Assembly (NCBI GenBank): GCA_036381175.1
Contig: DASVDI010000044.1
Location: 1-64,000 of the forward strand
DNA length: 64,000 nt
From: JAJUFS01 sp036381175
GTDB lineage: Bacteria; Pseudomonadota; Gammaproteobacteria; Natronospirales; JAJUFS01
Direction of reading: 5' to 3'
Part shown: piece after piece, positions 42,606-50,923 of the stretch
How positions within the stretch are numbered: the stretch's first letter is position 1
Layout of the letters: each line of letters begins with the position of its first letter
Translations under genes and position numbers: made by a program
The notes under the pieces: generated by a model
Seen by the model: only the letters and a program-made list of their open reading frames with translations
Told to the model about the DNA's origin: nothing
Database searches by the model: none

Positions 42606-42628
42606 CCCTCCCTTTGGGAAAGGGAGGG
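42606..42628. terminator. 10-bp perfect hairpin after lon
   Basis: CCCTCCCTTT (42606-42615) pairs with AAAGGGAGGG (42619-42628) around GGG, followed by AGTTCTTCG. It lies 36 bases after the lon stop and can act as its terminator. The purine/pyrimidine tract is of a kind often found as dispersed intergenic repeats. Confidence 0.6.
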
Positions 42629-42757
42629 AGTTCTTCGTTCGGACTTGTCGAGTATTCTTGATTACGCGATAGGGTCGGAAAGAAGCAGCCATATTCAAAA
42701 AGTGATCGTGTCGGAAGCCTCGCGGCTGATTCTTGCGACAGCATCGAACGAAGGCAG

Positions 42758-42796
42758 CCCCCTTTGAAAAGGGGGCCGCTGTGCACAGCACAGCGG
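42758..42796. repeat. Two adjacent hairpins (dispersed-repeat-like)
   Basis: CCCCCTTT/AAAGGGGG (42758-42775) is followed at once by CCGCTGTGC/GCACAGCGG (42776-42796, loop ACA), then GGGGGATTTT. The double hairpin resembles palindromic intergenic repeats of proteobacteria and lies between lon and the end of the yceI gene on the opposite strand. No gene was seen in 42571-42829. Confidence 0.7.
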
Positions 42797-42829
42797 GGGG
42801 ATTTTCAGATCAAGGATGCGTTCGAGAGT

Positions 42830-43561
42830 TCACTGTCTCCTCGCCACCAGCTTCACGCGCACATCCACCGCGTCTCGCACGCTTAATCCACCGCCGAACA
42901 CGCTGAAAGGTTCGATTCCGAAATCCGATTGCAAGATTGTAAAATTCGCAAGCACCGTCACCCGATCTTCCTGCACAAAAACTTCCGCCGGAAATTCGAT
43001 GTCGCGCGTCACGCCATGCAGGGTGAGTCGCGCGACAATTTCCGGATTCCGGCGCGGCCCGTTGAGCGAAACTGATCGCATCCCGATACGCGGATAACAA
43101 TCTGCATTCAGCACGTCCTCGCCAAGAAGGTTCTCACGCGTCCCGAGTCGCGCCTCATCGGAAACATCGCTCGCGAATGCTTCCCCTTCCTCGGCACGCG
43201 CCTTTGCGGGATCGACAACGAAGCCCTTGACGTTGATGGCAAGATCAAAGCCGCTGCGCGCCGCCGTTTCGCCGACGTGAACCTTCCCCGAAACGGGCGC
43301 AATCAACACGTGATTGTGACCGAACGCGGACAGCGCGCCATCGCGCCAGACAAGCACGCGCACGTATGATGCCGTTGGATCGACGACATGAACCGGTGTG
43401 CCGGGCAGCGGAGGAGCAGGTTCAAGTTGCGCGTTGTTTGCCGTTCGCGATTCCTCGGGCGCGGCCTGACATCCGGCCAGCAACAGGCCGAGCAACACCA
43501 GGAACGGCCATGAAATCCGGTATCGTTGGTGCGAGGCGTATGTTGAAGGCGAAAAAATCAT
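42830..43561 (-). CDS. YceI-family lipoprotein
   Basis: A 243-residue protein with signal and lipobox LLLAGC (Cys31), a short linker rich in P and A, then a YceI domain: VHVVDPTASYVRVLVWRDGALSAFGHNHVLIAPVSG, FDLAINVKGFVVDPAK, and LTLHGVTRDIEFPAEVFVQ to LQSDFGIEPFSVFGGGLSVRDAVDVRVKL. YceI domains form lipocalin-like barrels that bind isoprenoids such as quinones. It is divergent from a second YceI gene 77 bases away. Confidence 0.88.
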   Translation of the reverse strand: MIFSPSTYASHQRYRISWPFLVLLGLLLAGCQAAPEESRTANNAQLEPAPPLPGTPVHVVDPTASYVRVLVWRDGALSAFGHNHVLIAPVSGKVHVGETAARSGFDLAINVKGFVVDPAKARAEEGEAFASDVSDEARLGTRENLLGEDVLNADCYPRIGMRSVSLNGPRRNPEIVARLTLHGVTRDIEFPAEVFVQEDRVTVLANFTILQSDFGIEPFSVFGGGLSVRDAVDVRVKLVARRQ

Positions 43562-43638
43562 GCAGTTCCGGAAGCGACGAATGGTTGCGGCATCATAGCG
43601 CAGTGGATCGGTGCGGCTGGTGAACTGAGGGAATTCCC

Positions 43639-44172
43639 ATGAGAGCGATAGTACTGATATTCCTGTTTGTTTCGTTCAATGGCAGCGCAGAAGAATGCCT
43701 GGCCATCGACAGCGAACAGACGAACGTTGTTTTCAGAATCAACCAGTCGGGAACATTGCTCAAGGGAAATTTCGGGCGCACCGGCGGCGAGCTCTGTATT
43801 GCGAACGACATCGTCACGCAACTTTATGCGTGGCTCGATCCCGCATCAGTGGAGACGGGATCGCCGAGGGCGAACAGGGCGCTGGTTGGAAGCGCCTTCT
43901 TCGCTGTCGAGGAATTCCCGCGTGCGACGTTTGAAAGTCATGACATCGAAAAGACCGACGACGGACTCCTGGCGCACGGCACGCTGACTGTAAAAGGCAT
44001 CAGCAAGCCTTTCGATCTGCTGTTCACGCCGGAAAAAACCGCGGACGGTTACCGTGTCGGCGGTGAAACACGCTTGCGAAGACTCGCGTTCGATATCGGA
44101 ACGGGACAGTGGTCGGACACGGATTGGTTGAGCGATGAAGTGATTGTCGAGTTCTTGATTGTCGCGAACTGA
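43639..44172 (+). CDS. Periplasmic YceI-family protein
   Basis: A 177-residue exported YceI protein (signal VLIFLFVSFNGSA). The domain has CLAIDSEQTNVVFRINQSGTLLKGNFGR, the middle AFFAVEEFPRATFESHDIEK, GTLTVKGISKPFDLLFTPE and GTGQWSDTDWLSDEVIVEFLIV. It probably carries a lipid-soluble ligand such as a polyprenyl quinone. It diverges from the lipoprotein YceI gene at 43561, sharing a promoter region of 77 bases. Confidence 0.9.
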   Translation: MRAIVLIFLFVSFNGSAEECLAIDSEQTNVVFRINQSGTLLKGNFGRTGGELCIANDIVTQLYAWLDPASVETGSPRANRALVGSAFFAVEEFPRATFESHDIEKTDDGLLAHGTLTVKGISKPFDLLFTPEKTADGYRVGGETRLRRLAFDIGTGQWSDTDWLSDEVIVEFLIVAN

Positions 44173-44183
44173 TGGAAGAGCCA

Positions 44184-44228
44184 ATGGACAGGATCAACAG
44201 GATCTTTCAGAATTTGCAGGATTATAAA
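44184..44228. repeat. Inverted relative of the 22-bp tandem repeat
   Basis: ATGGACAGGATCAACAGGATC on this strand is nearly the reverse complement of the last part of the array at 30894-30914 (AATCCTGTTAATCCTGTCCAT). It lies between convergent genes, as does the first. This suggests a dispersed intergenic repeat family. Confidence 0.6.
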
Positions 44229-44244
44229 AATCTTGTCTTTGCTT

Positions 44245-45147
44245 TTAACCCGTAAACACTTTGTACGCGTCAAACACCGGCCCATCCACGCAGACGCGTT
44301 TCATGGCTGGGCCCGCATCCGTTTCCACGCGCACGACGCACCCGGCACAGCCGCCGACCGCGCAGGCCATGTGTTCTTCGAGCGAAACCTGGCAGGGAAG
44401 ATCGAATTCGCGCGCGAGTTTCGCGACGGCGGCGAGCATTGGCGTCGGGCCGCAGGTGTAGATCGCCACTTCATTGCGTTGTGATTCGTCGAGATTGTCG
44501 AGCCACGCGCGGGCAAGATCGGTGACGTAACCTTCGAAACAGCCGGCGTAGCCTTGCAGGCTCGCGAGCCGGCTCGGAATTCCCCAGTCGTCCATCAGCG
44601 GCATGCCGCCGATCACGCCGTCGGGCAATCCTGGCACCATGATAGATGACGGCTGCACCTTGAACGGGAACGGCACTTCCGAGCCCATGATGACGAAAGG
44701 TTTCCAGTTTGTTTTTTTATCGCGCCGCAAGTGATCCGCAATAAACACCATCGGCGGAATGCCGACGCCGCCGCCGATCAACAGCGCGCGCGGTCTTGCA
44801 GGATCGGGCGTGAACGGAATGCCGATCGGCCCCATCATGCTGAGAACATCACCGACGTGGCGTTGCGCGAGCAATCGCGTTCCATCGCCGATCGCCTTGT
44901 ACAGCATTTCCACCCAGCCTTCCTCGCGCGAGACCCGCATGATCGACATGGGCCGGCGCATCGGCAGCGCGGGATCGCAGCTGATGTGCACGAAGCTGCC
45001 GGGTTCGGCGTTCGCGGCGCATTTCGGCGCGTGCACGCGCAGCAGGTATTGTTCGCCGGGAAAGGATTGATGCGCGAGCACTTTCGCGTCTTCGACAAAG
45101 ATAGTGTCGCGATGCGGTTTCGTCATCGCACTGCTTGCAACGCTCAT
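44245..45147 (-). CDS. PyrK-like flavin and 2Fe-2S electron-transfer subunit
   Basis: A 300-residue protein of the dihydroorotate dehydrogenase electron-transfer family. It has a FAD domain (RRPMSIMRVSREEGWVEMLYKAIGDGTRLL), an NAD-binding region (ALLIGGGVGIPPMVFIADHL) and a C-terminal 2Fe-2S cluster with cysteines in HMACAVGGCAGCVV and VCVDG. In Gram-positive bacteria PyrK feeds electrons from dihydroorotate to NAD with a PyrD partner; no pyrD is in the window, and gammaproteobacteria normally use quinone-linked PyrD. It ends the nine-gene operon, overlapping pyrB by four bases. Confidence 0.85.
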   Translation of the reverse strand: MSVASSAMTKPHRDTIFVEDAKVLAHQSFPGEQYLLRVHAPKCAANAEPGSFVHISCDPALPMRRPMSIMRVSREEGWVEMLYKAIGDGTRLLAQRHVGDVLSMMGPIGIPFTPDPARPRALLIGGGVGIPPMVFIADHLRRDKKTNWKPFVIMGSEVPFPFKVQPSSIMVPGLPDGVIGGMPLMDDWGIPSRLASLQGYAGCFEGYVTDLARAWLDNLDESQRNEVAIYTCGPTPMLAAVAKLAREFDLPCQVSLEEHMACAVGGCAGCVVRVETDAGPAMKRVCVDGPVFDAYKVFTG

Positions 45148-46094
45148 GCGCTTCGATTCTCCAGCAGCGTTGCCAGCACGGCCATGCGCACGGCGACGCC
45201 GTTATTTACTTGTTCAAGAATGACCGAGCGCGGACCGTCGGCGACGGCATCGGAAATTTCCACGCCACGATTCATCGGGCCGGGATGCATCACGATTGCA
45301 TCCGGCTGGATGATTTCCTGCCTGCGTTCGTCCATGCCGAATTTCTGGTGATATTCCAGCGTGTCCGGAATGCTGCCTTCCCGCATGCGTTCTTTCTGGA
45401 TGCGCAGCATCATCACCACGTCGCAATCGCGAATGCCTTCGTCCATGTCGGTGAAATGCTTGCCTGTCATTTCCTCGTCGGCGGGAAGCAGCGCTTTCGG
45501 TGCGACCAGCCGCAGGTCTTCAACGCCGAGCGCGGCGAGCGCATGCACCGCCGAGCGCGCAACACGCGAATGGCGAATGTCACCGACGATGGCGACGCGA
45601 AGATTTTCGAATTCCGGTTTGTGCTGGCGAATGGTGAGTGCATCCAGCAATCCCTGCGTCGGATGGTTCGCGTGCGCCTCACCGGCGTTCACGACGGCGA
45701 CGTGCGGCGCGACCTTGTCCGCGATCATTTCCTGCACGCCGGTTTCAGAATGACGAATGACGAACACGTCCACGTTCATCGCCTCGAGCGTGTGCACGGT
45801 GTCGAGCACCGTTTCGCCTTTCGCGGCGGACGACAGGTTGATGTCGAGATTCAGCACGTTCGCGCCGAGGCGTTTCGCGGCGATCTCGAAAGAGGCGCGC
45901 GTGCGCGTGCTGGCTTCGAAGAAAAGATTCGCGACGGTGACACCGCGCAAGGCATCGGATGTCGTAACGCTTTCGCCGGGACGCGCAACGAACGCTTGCG
46001 CGCGATCCAGCAGCGCGGTGATGCGCGCGCGACCGAGGCCATCAAGGCTCAGCAGGTGGCGCAGTTTTCCGGCATCAATCAGTCGGTTGTTCAT
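45144..46094 (-). CDS. pyrB: Aspartate carbamoyltransferase catalytic subunit
   Basis: A 316-residue enzyme that forms carbamoyl-aspartate in pyrimidine synthesis. The carbamoyl-phosphate site is FFEASTRTRASFEIAAKRLG near residue 58, with HPTQGLLDAL near residue 142 and HPGPMNRGVEIS for the aspartate loop. Length and lack of an adjacent pyrI resemble the Pseudomonas type, which pairs with an inactive pyrC; none is visible here. The gene overlaps ruvX and pyrK by four bases each. Confidence 0.95.
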   Translation of the reverse strand: MNNRLIDAGKLRHLLSLDGLGRARITALLDRAQAFVARPGESVTTSDALRGVTVANLFFEASTRTRASFEIAAKRLGANVLNLDINLSSAAKGETVLDTVHTLEAMNVDVFVIRHSETGVQEMIADKVAPHVAVVNAGEAHANHPTQGLLDALTIRQHKPEFENLRVAIVGDIRHSRVARSAVHALAALGVEDLRLVAPKALLPADEEMTGKHFTDMDEGIRDCDVVMMLRIQKERMREGSIPDTLEYHQKFGMDERRQEIIQPDAIVMHPGPMNRGVEISDAVADGPRSVILEQVNNGVAVRMAVLATLLENRSA

Positions 46095-46552
46095 GATCGC
46101 TCATACGATGCAAGCCACGTTTCGAGCAGCACGCAAGCTGCGGCACTGTCGATTTCGGGTTTCAAGAGTCGCCCGCGACGGCCTTCCTGTCGCGCCGTGC
46201 GCAATCGCTCCTCGGCTTCATGCGAACTCAGCCGTTCATCGACAGCGTGTACCGGCAAATGGAAGCGTCCATGCAACTGGCGCGAGAAGCGTTCGGCGCG
46301 ATCGGTCATTTCCTGGCGCGAATCGTCCATATTATAAGGAATACCCACCACGAATGCTGCCGGCCGCCATTCCTCGACGAGGCGCGTGATCGCGTCCCAG
46401 TCCGGCGCGCCATCGCGTGCGGCAATCGCGGCGAGCGGACTGGCAGTGCCGGTCAGCGACTGGCCGATGGCAACGCCGATGCGACGCGTGCCGTAATCGA
46501 AACCCATGAACGTTGCGCCGGCAGCCGGGCGCTCAGGCATGACCGGAGTCAC
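46091..46552 (-). CDS. ruvX: Pre-16S rRNA nuclease RuvX/YqgF
   Basis: A 153-residue RNase H-like protein that trims the 5' end of 16S rRNA. Motifs: FMGFDYGTRRIGVAIGQ (first catalytic Asp), FVVGIPYNMDDS, VHAVDERLSSHEAEE and the final DSAAACVLLETWL (last Asp). It overlaps yqgE by 20 bases and pyrB by four. The start may be an internal methionine, since the first 15 residues are not conserved. Confidence 0.92.
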   Translation of the reverse strand: MTPVMPERPAAGATFMGFDYGTRRIGVAIGQSLTGTASPLAAIAARDGAPDWDAITRLVEEWRPAAFVVGIPYNMDDSRQEMTDRAERFSRQLHGRFHLPVHAVDERLSSHEAEERLRTARQEGRRGRLLKPEIDSAAACVLLETWLASYERS

Positions 46553-47105
46553 CGGACAAAAGGATGGGATCGATGCCGATCAACTCCGCTGCCGCGCGCC
46601 AGCGCGCCGACGCCGGCAGTTCGAACAGCACATGTTCGTCGGCGGGCACGGAAAGCCAGGCGTTGTCCGCCATTTCTGCCTCAAGTTGTCCCGCTGTCCA
46701 GCCGGCGTAACCGAGCGCGAAAATACTGTCACTCGGACCGTAGCCGTGCGCGATGGCGTTCAGGATGTCGCGCGAGGTGGTGACGGCAATGTTCGGCGTG
46801 ACCTGCATGCTCGATTCCCAGTTGCCGGGCGGGCGATGCACGATGAAACCGCGATCCGGCAGCACCGGCCCGCCGATGAAAACCGGCTGGTGCTCGACCT
46901 TGCCGTCACCGGTGGTGACGTCGAGCTGGCGCAACACGTCGCCGAGTTCCATGTCGATGGGGCGGTTGACGATAATACCCATTGCGCCGTCGTCGTTGTG
47001 TTCGCAGATGTAGGTGACCGAGCGCGTGAAGTTCGGATCGTCCAGGCCCGGCATCGCGATCAGGAACTGGTTGGTCAGCGGATTCGTCATGGCATCAGGT
47101 GTCAT
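46533..47105 (-). CDS. yqgE: YqgE/AlgH family protein
   Basis: A 190-residue protein of the UPF0301 family: LTNQFLIAMPGLDDPNFTRSVTYICEHNDDGAMGIIVNRP, VFIGGPVLPDRGFIVH, FALGYAGWTAGQLEAEMADNAWL. It is nearly always next to ruvX. AlgH was once called an alginate regulator; its biochemical role is unclear. An ATG five codons in (47090) is equally likely as the start. Confidence 0.92.
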   Translation of the reverse strand: MTPDAMTNPLTNQFLIAMPGLDDPNFTRSVTYICEHNDDGAMGIIVNRPIDMELGDVLRQLDVTTGDGKVEHQPVFIGGPVLPDRGFIVHRPPGNWESSMQVTPNIAVTTSRDILNAIAHGYGPSDSIFALGYAGWTAGQLEAEMADNAWLSVPADEHVLFELPASARWRAAAELIGIDPILLSGDSGHA

Positions 47106-47117
47106 GCACGCAGATTA

Positions 47118-48071
47118 TCACGACGAATCGGGTGACGAATCCGGCGCGGCGCGCACGGTGCTTGTCGCGCCATCGTCGCCGAAACGCCAGACATAAACGA
47201 AGCGCAGCACGTCCGTTTCCGTGCGCATGGCCTCGGTGAATGGCGGGAAGGGCGCGGCGAGCCGCAGGATGCGCATGGCGGCATCGTCGAGCAGCGGATG
47301 CTGCGATTTGCGGCGTACGTCGAGTTCGCGAATCGTGCCGTTGCTGTTCAGCGACACTTCCAGCACGAGACTGCCTTCCATGTTCTGACGGCGCGCTTCG
47401 TCAGGGTAGTTCGCGTTGCCGACACGTTCGACCTGGCGGCGCCATTCATCGAGATAGCGCGCGTAAACCGACTCGCGCGTGTTCACGGCGATCACTTTCT
47501 CGCGCAGGTTTTTGCTGCGCGCCTGCGCTTTGCTGTTCGCATCGTTAACCGGTTCGGTGAGTTCGTTGCCCGGGGTCATCAGGCGCGCGACGAGCACCCG
47601 CTCGTTTTGCGCAGCAGGTGCTGCAGCTTCGGTCAACGCTTCGAGACTCGATTCCGCGCGCGTCACAACCTGCTTGTCGGCCTGGGTTTGCTGCGGTGTT
47701 TCCAGCGCATCGGGGTTTTCGCGACCGGCTTGTGCTTCGAGACGGTTCTCGACGTCGCTCGCATCCGGCGTGCCATCGAGCGCGGCGAGCTCGGGACTGC
47801 TCATCGCCGCTTGCGGGCGCACATTTTCCTTTGTATTGCCGCCGCCTTGCTGGCTCGCGTCCGCGAGGTAATCGGCGTCGTCGGGCAACTCGCGGCTTTG
47901 CGTGTTCACCAGCGTGATTTCCAGCGTGCTGCCGCGGTCGCTTGGTGCTTCCTCGCCGGAAAACGTCACGCCGAGAATCACGATGCCATGCAACAGCACG
48001 GCGAAGAACAGCGTGGTCAACAGCCGTTCGCCGGAAGAAACGTGCGCGAGTTGTGCGGAAAATTCTTTCAC
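47118..48071 (-). CDS. tonB: TonB-family energy transducer
   Basis: A 317-residue TonB. One N-terminal membrane helix (LTTLFFAVLLHGIVILGVTF, residues ~18-38) anchors it; a long acidic/glutamine-rich periplasmic linker lacks the usual PE/PK repeats; the C-terminal domain has VGNANYPDEARRQNMEGSLVLEVSLNSNGTI and ILRLAAPFPPF. It couples the proton-motive ExbBD motor to outer-membrane receptors. No exbB or exbD is nearby, as in the Pseudomonas locus. It overlaps the preceding Gx gene by four bases. Confidence 0.92.
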   Translation of the reverse strand: MKEFSAQLAHVSSGERLLTTLFFAVLLHGIVILGVTFSGEEAPSDRGSTLEITLVNTQSRELPDDADYLADASQQGGGNTKENVRPQAAMSSPELAALDGTPDASDVENRLEAQAGRENPDALETPQQTQADKQVVTRAESSLEALTEAAAPAAQNERVLVARLMTPGNELTEPVNDANSKAQARSKNLREKVIAVNTRESVYARYLDEWRRQVERVGNANYPDEARRQNMEGSLVLEVSLNSNGTIRELDVRRKSQHPLLDDAAMRILRLAAPFPPFTEAMRTETDVLRFVYVWRFGDDGATSTVRAAPDSSPDSS

Positions 48072-48589
48072 GGTCGTCTTGCCGGCAGGCGGTCGAGTAC
48101 GGACGCCGCGATTATACCGGTGAATGCGCCGAGCCCGAGTGCAAAAGCGAGCAGTATCGGCAACAGATTCAGCAACGCCGGGTGCGGCACGAACAACCAG
48201 TACGCAAGCAGGAATTGTCCGCTCATGTGCGCCAGCGCCATGGCAATGGCGTAACCCACAGGGCCTGTCCAGCGTGCGATGCAGGCTTGCACAATTCCCG
48301 CGATGGCAAGACTGGCGAGTGCGCCGGCAAGGCCCAGGAAAAATGTCGGTGTGAGAAACGCGCCGATGAAAATACCACCGACGATGACGCGCAGCACTGC
48401 AACTGCCGCCGCCATGCGAAAACCGTAACGCAGCAACACGATCAACACGACAACATTCGCAAGGCCCGGTTTCACACCGGGCAGTGGCATCGGCACCGCG
48501 CTTTCGAGAATGTGGATGCTGATCGCGAGCGTGGCAAAGCCCGCAATGAGGCGATCATCGCGCGTCGTGTTGTTTGCGACGGCATCCAT
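48068..48589 (-). CDS. Gx transporter family membrane protein
   Basis: A 173-residue protein with about five membrane helices: LIAGFATLAISIHILESAVPMPLPGVKPGLANVVVLI, with the conserved PG-KPGLAN motif, then AAAVAVLRVIVGGIF and further segments. It was once called heptaprenyl diphosphate synthase component I, but this family is an ECF-S-like membrane protein often next to NusG-domain-II and ApbE genes in flavinylation clusters. It likely carries a flavin or a related small molecule, by inference. Overlaps NusGII by one base and tonB by four. Confidence 0.85.
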   Translation of the reverse strand: MDAVANNTTRDDRLIAGFATLAISIHILESAVPMPLPGVKPGLANVVVLIVLLRYGFRMAAAVAVLRVIVGGIFIGAFLTPTFFLGLAGALASLAIAGIVQACIARWTGPVGYAIAMALAHMSGQFLLAYWLFVPHPALLNLLPILLAFALGLGAFTGIIAASVLDRLPARRP

Positions 48590-48948
48590 CAGAAATTGAT
48601 CGCATCGAAGCGTGGATCATTGCCGAGCAGCGCAATGCTGACGCGATTCGGGACGCAGGCCGCAACGTCACCCGCCGCATCCAGCCAGCCGGCGCGAATG
48701 CAGATTTTCTTTCGGCAAGGCGATTGCACGATGCGCGCGCGGCCATCGTGAATCTCGATCACCGTTTCACCCAGCGGACCGGCAACAGAAAATTTCCTGT
48801 CCTCCCACGCGGGATGATCCACGGCTTCACGATCGCCTTGCGTCACGCGCACGATGTGCGGTGCTGCATCGGAATAAATGTTCAACGCGAGCACGGCGAT
48901 TACCGCAGCGCCCGCAAGCGCAATGACGATGTCGCCGGGGCGAATCAT
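48589..48948 (-). CDS. NusG domain II membrane-anchored protein
   Basis: A 119-residue protein with one N-terminal helix (IVIALAGAAVIAVLALNIY) and a NusG-domain-II-like extracytoplasmic fold: VIEIHDGRARIVQSPCRKKICIRAGWLDAAGDVAACVPNRVSI. The two cysteines in SPCRKKIC and one in AACVPN are conserved in this family and may bind metal or form a disulfide. Despite its name it is not the transcription factor. It couples with ApbE and Gx in other bacteria. Overlaps apbE by four bases. Confidence 0.88.
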   Translation of the reverse strand: MIRPGDIVIALAGAAVIAVLALNIYSDAAPHIVRVTQGDREAVDHPAWEDRKFSVAGPLGETVIEIHDGRARIVQSPCRKKICIRAGWLDAAGDVAACVPNRVSIALLGNDPRFDAINF

Positions 48949-49973
48949 GGCGCGAGGATTTCCACGCGCGGTACCGAATCCACGAACTCGACGCGCGAGC
49001 GCATCATCGGTGTCATTTCCACGTCACCGTTTGCGAGCACCAGCATGGCTTTGTCGATGCCGAGTGCGCGCGCCGTTGCTGGCCACTCGCGAGGCCCTGC
49101 GACGAACAGCGCAGTCGCGGCGGCGTCGGCAAGCGCGGCGTCGGCATGAATGATGGTGACGGACGTGACGCCGCGTGCAGGACGCGCGGTGGCGGGATCA
49201 ATGATGTGGTGATAACGCTCGCCTTCCCATTCGAAAAAACGTTCGTAGTCGCCGGAGGTGAAAACGCTGTCGTTGCCGGATGCATCGATTGCCGCAAGCA
49301 CGCCATCACCGCGCGGATCGCGCACGCCGATTTGCCAGTCACGCTCGCCGTGTTGTCCGATGACTTTCAGGTCGCCGCCGGCATTCACGATGGCATTTTC
49401 AATGCCGTGCTGGCGAAGTGTGTTGATGGCATTTTCCACCGCAAGGCCTTTCGCGAACGCACCCATGTCGATCCACAGGCACGGATCAGTAGTGCGCCAT
49501 AATCCGTCGCCGGTTTCCTCGAGCGCGAACAATGTCGGCGGCGGCAGCATTGCTGCGAGTTCCGCGTCGTCCGGCGGCGGTGCCGCTTCGCGTTCCTCGC
49601 TGTTGAAACCCCAGGCTTCGATCATGCGGCCGATGGCGGGATTGAAACGGCCGCCGGATTGTTCGGCGATGTCGCGCGCGCGTTCGATGCCTGCGAGCAT
49701 TGCGTCATCGAGTGAAACGGCATCGCCCGCAGCAAGACGTTCGTTGATCTTCGCAAGTTCACCATCGCCCCATGCGCGCCAGCGGTTTTCCTGTTCGAGC
49801 AATTGCGCTTCGACCGCGTGCAGGATGTTTTCAATATTTTCGGGCGGATCGTAAACGGAAATTTCCACCAGCGTGCCGAGCGCAAAAAATGCGTGGCGTT
49901 CGGTGCGCGGTTCCTGCGCGCAACCCGCGACAATGAGCGCGAGCAGAACGCAGATTGCCCGGCGGCAAATCAT
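48945..49973 (-). CDS. apbE: FAD:protein FMN transferase ApbE
   Basis: A 342-residue lipoprotein (signal VLLALIVAGC, Cys18) of the ApbE family, which attaches FMN covalently to Ser or Thr of proteins bearing a D-x-x-S/T-G-A-T motif. Motifs: FFALGTLVEISVYD, RFNPAIGRMIEAWGF, IDMGAFAKGLAVENAINTLRQ, AIVNAGGDLKVIG and HHIIDPATARPARGVTSVTIIH. It acts on the periplasmic side. No substrate with the full motif was found in this window, so its target lies elsewhere. It overlaps gshB and NusGII genes by four bases each. Confidence 0.94.
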   Translation of the reverse strand: MICRRAICVLLALIVAGCAQEPRTERHAFFALGTLVEISVYDPPENIENILHAVEAQLLEQENRWRAWGDGELAKINERLAAGDAVSLDDAMLAGIERARDIAEQSGGRFNPAIGRMIEAWGFNSEEREAAPPPDDAELAAMLPPPTLFALEETGDGLWRTTDPCLWIDMGAFAKGLAVENAINTLRQHGIENAIVNAGGDLKVIGQHGERDWQIGVRDPRGDGVLAAIDASGNDSVFTSGDYERFFEWEGERYHHIIDPATARPARGVTSVTIIHADAALADAAATALFVAGPREWPATARALGIDKAMLVLANGDVEMTPMMRSRVEFVDSVPRVEILAP

Positions 49974-50923
49974 TTCAAGTGTGTCTCGATGGCATCGAAC
50001 AGCCGCGCACTGATGTTGTCGTCGTAAATGGCGTCGAGTTCGCGCACGCAGGTGGGACTGGTGACGTTGACCTCGGTGAGGTAATCGCCGATCACATCAA
50101 GACCGACAAACAGCAAGCCTTGCTCGCGCAGGAATGGCGCGACCTCCGCGCAGATCCAGCGGTCGCGTTCCGTCAGTTCAACGCCCTTGCCGGTTCCACC
50201 GGCAGCGAGATTGCCGCGCGTCTCGCCGGCGAGCGGCACGCGCGCGAGCGCATACGGGTACGCTTCGCCGTCAATCACGAGAATGCGCTTGTCGCCGGTC
50301 TTGATTTCGGGGATGTACCGCTGGGCCATTACCTGGCGGGCGCCGGCCTTGGTGATCGATTCCAGGATCATGGTCGTGTTCGGATCGCCGAGTTTCAGCA
50401 CGAACACCTCGTAGCCGCCCATGCCGTCCAGCGGCTTCACGACGATGTGTTCCTGTTCGGCGAGAAATTCGCGAATGCGCGCGGGCGAGCGCGTGACCAG
50501 CGTCGGCGCGCAGCATTCGGGAAAGCGCTGGATGGCCAATTTCTCGTTGTTGTCGCGGATGGCGGCGGCGCGATTCACCACGAACGCACCCGCCGCCTCG
50601 GCGAGCTCGAGAATCTGCGTGGCATAAACGTATTCGAGATCGAAGGGCGGATCCTTGCGCATCAGGATGACGTCGAGATCGCCGAGCGCGAGGTCCTCCG
50701 CCGCACCCAGCGAGAACCAGTCCTCGCGGTCGTCGCACACCGTGAGCGGCGCGCCATGGCCGCACGCCACGCCCTCCCGGAGGTAGAGATCGGCCATCTC
50801 GAAATAGCGGATTTCGAATCCGCGGCGCTGTGCCTCAAGCAGAAAGGCGAGCGTGGTGTCCTTCCAGGGCTTGATGGTCTGGATGGGGTCCATGACGACC
50901 CCGAGGCGGCGCTGAGGTATCAT
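49970..50923 (-). CDS. gshB: Glutathione synthetase
   Basis: A 317-residue ATP-grasp ligase joining gamma-glutamylcysteine and glycine. Motifs: GVVMDPIQTIKPWKDTTLAFLLEAQRRG at the start, LMRKDPPFDLEYVYATQILE, VVKPLDGMGGYEVFVL (ATP loop), RNLAAGGTGKGVELTERD-like glycine-rich segment, and FVGLDVIGDYLTEVNVTSPT. It is the first gene of the nine-gene operon and is divergent from pilG, as in Pseudomonas. Confidence 0.96.
   Translation of the reverse strand: MIPQRRLGVVMDPIQTIKPWKDTTLAFLLEAQRRGFEIRYFEMADLYLREGVACGHGAPLTVCDDREDWFSLGAAEDLALGDLDVILMRKDPPFDLEYVYATQILELAEAAGAFVVNRAAAIRDNNEKLAIQRFPECCAPTLVTRSPARIREFLAEQEHIVVKPLDGMGGYEVFVLKLGDPNTTMILESITKAGARQVMAQRYIPEIKTGDKRILVIDGEAYPYALARVPLAGETRGNLAAGGTGKGVELTERDRWICAEVAPFLREQGLLFVGLDVIGDYLTEVNVTSPTCVRELDAIYDDNISARLFDAIETHLK

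Noticed and set aside
48589..48948. Transcription factor NusG
   Set aside because: Only NusG-domain-II similarity is present, behind a membrane helix; the NGN and KOW domains are absent.
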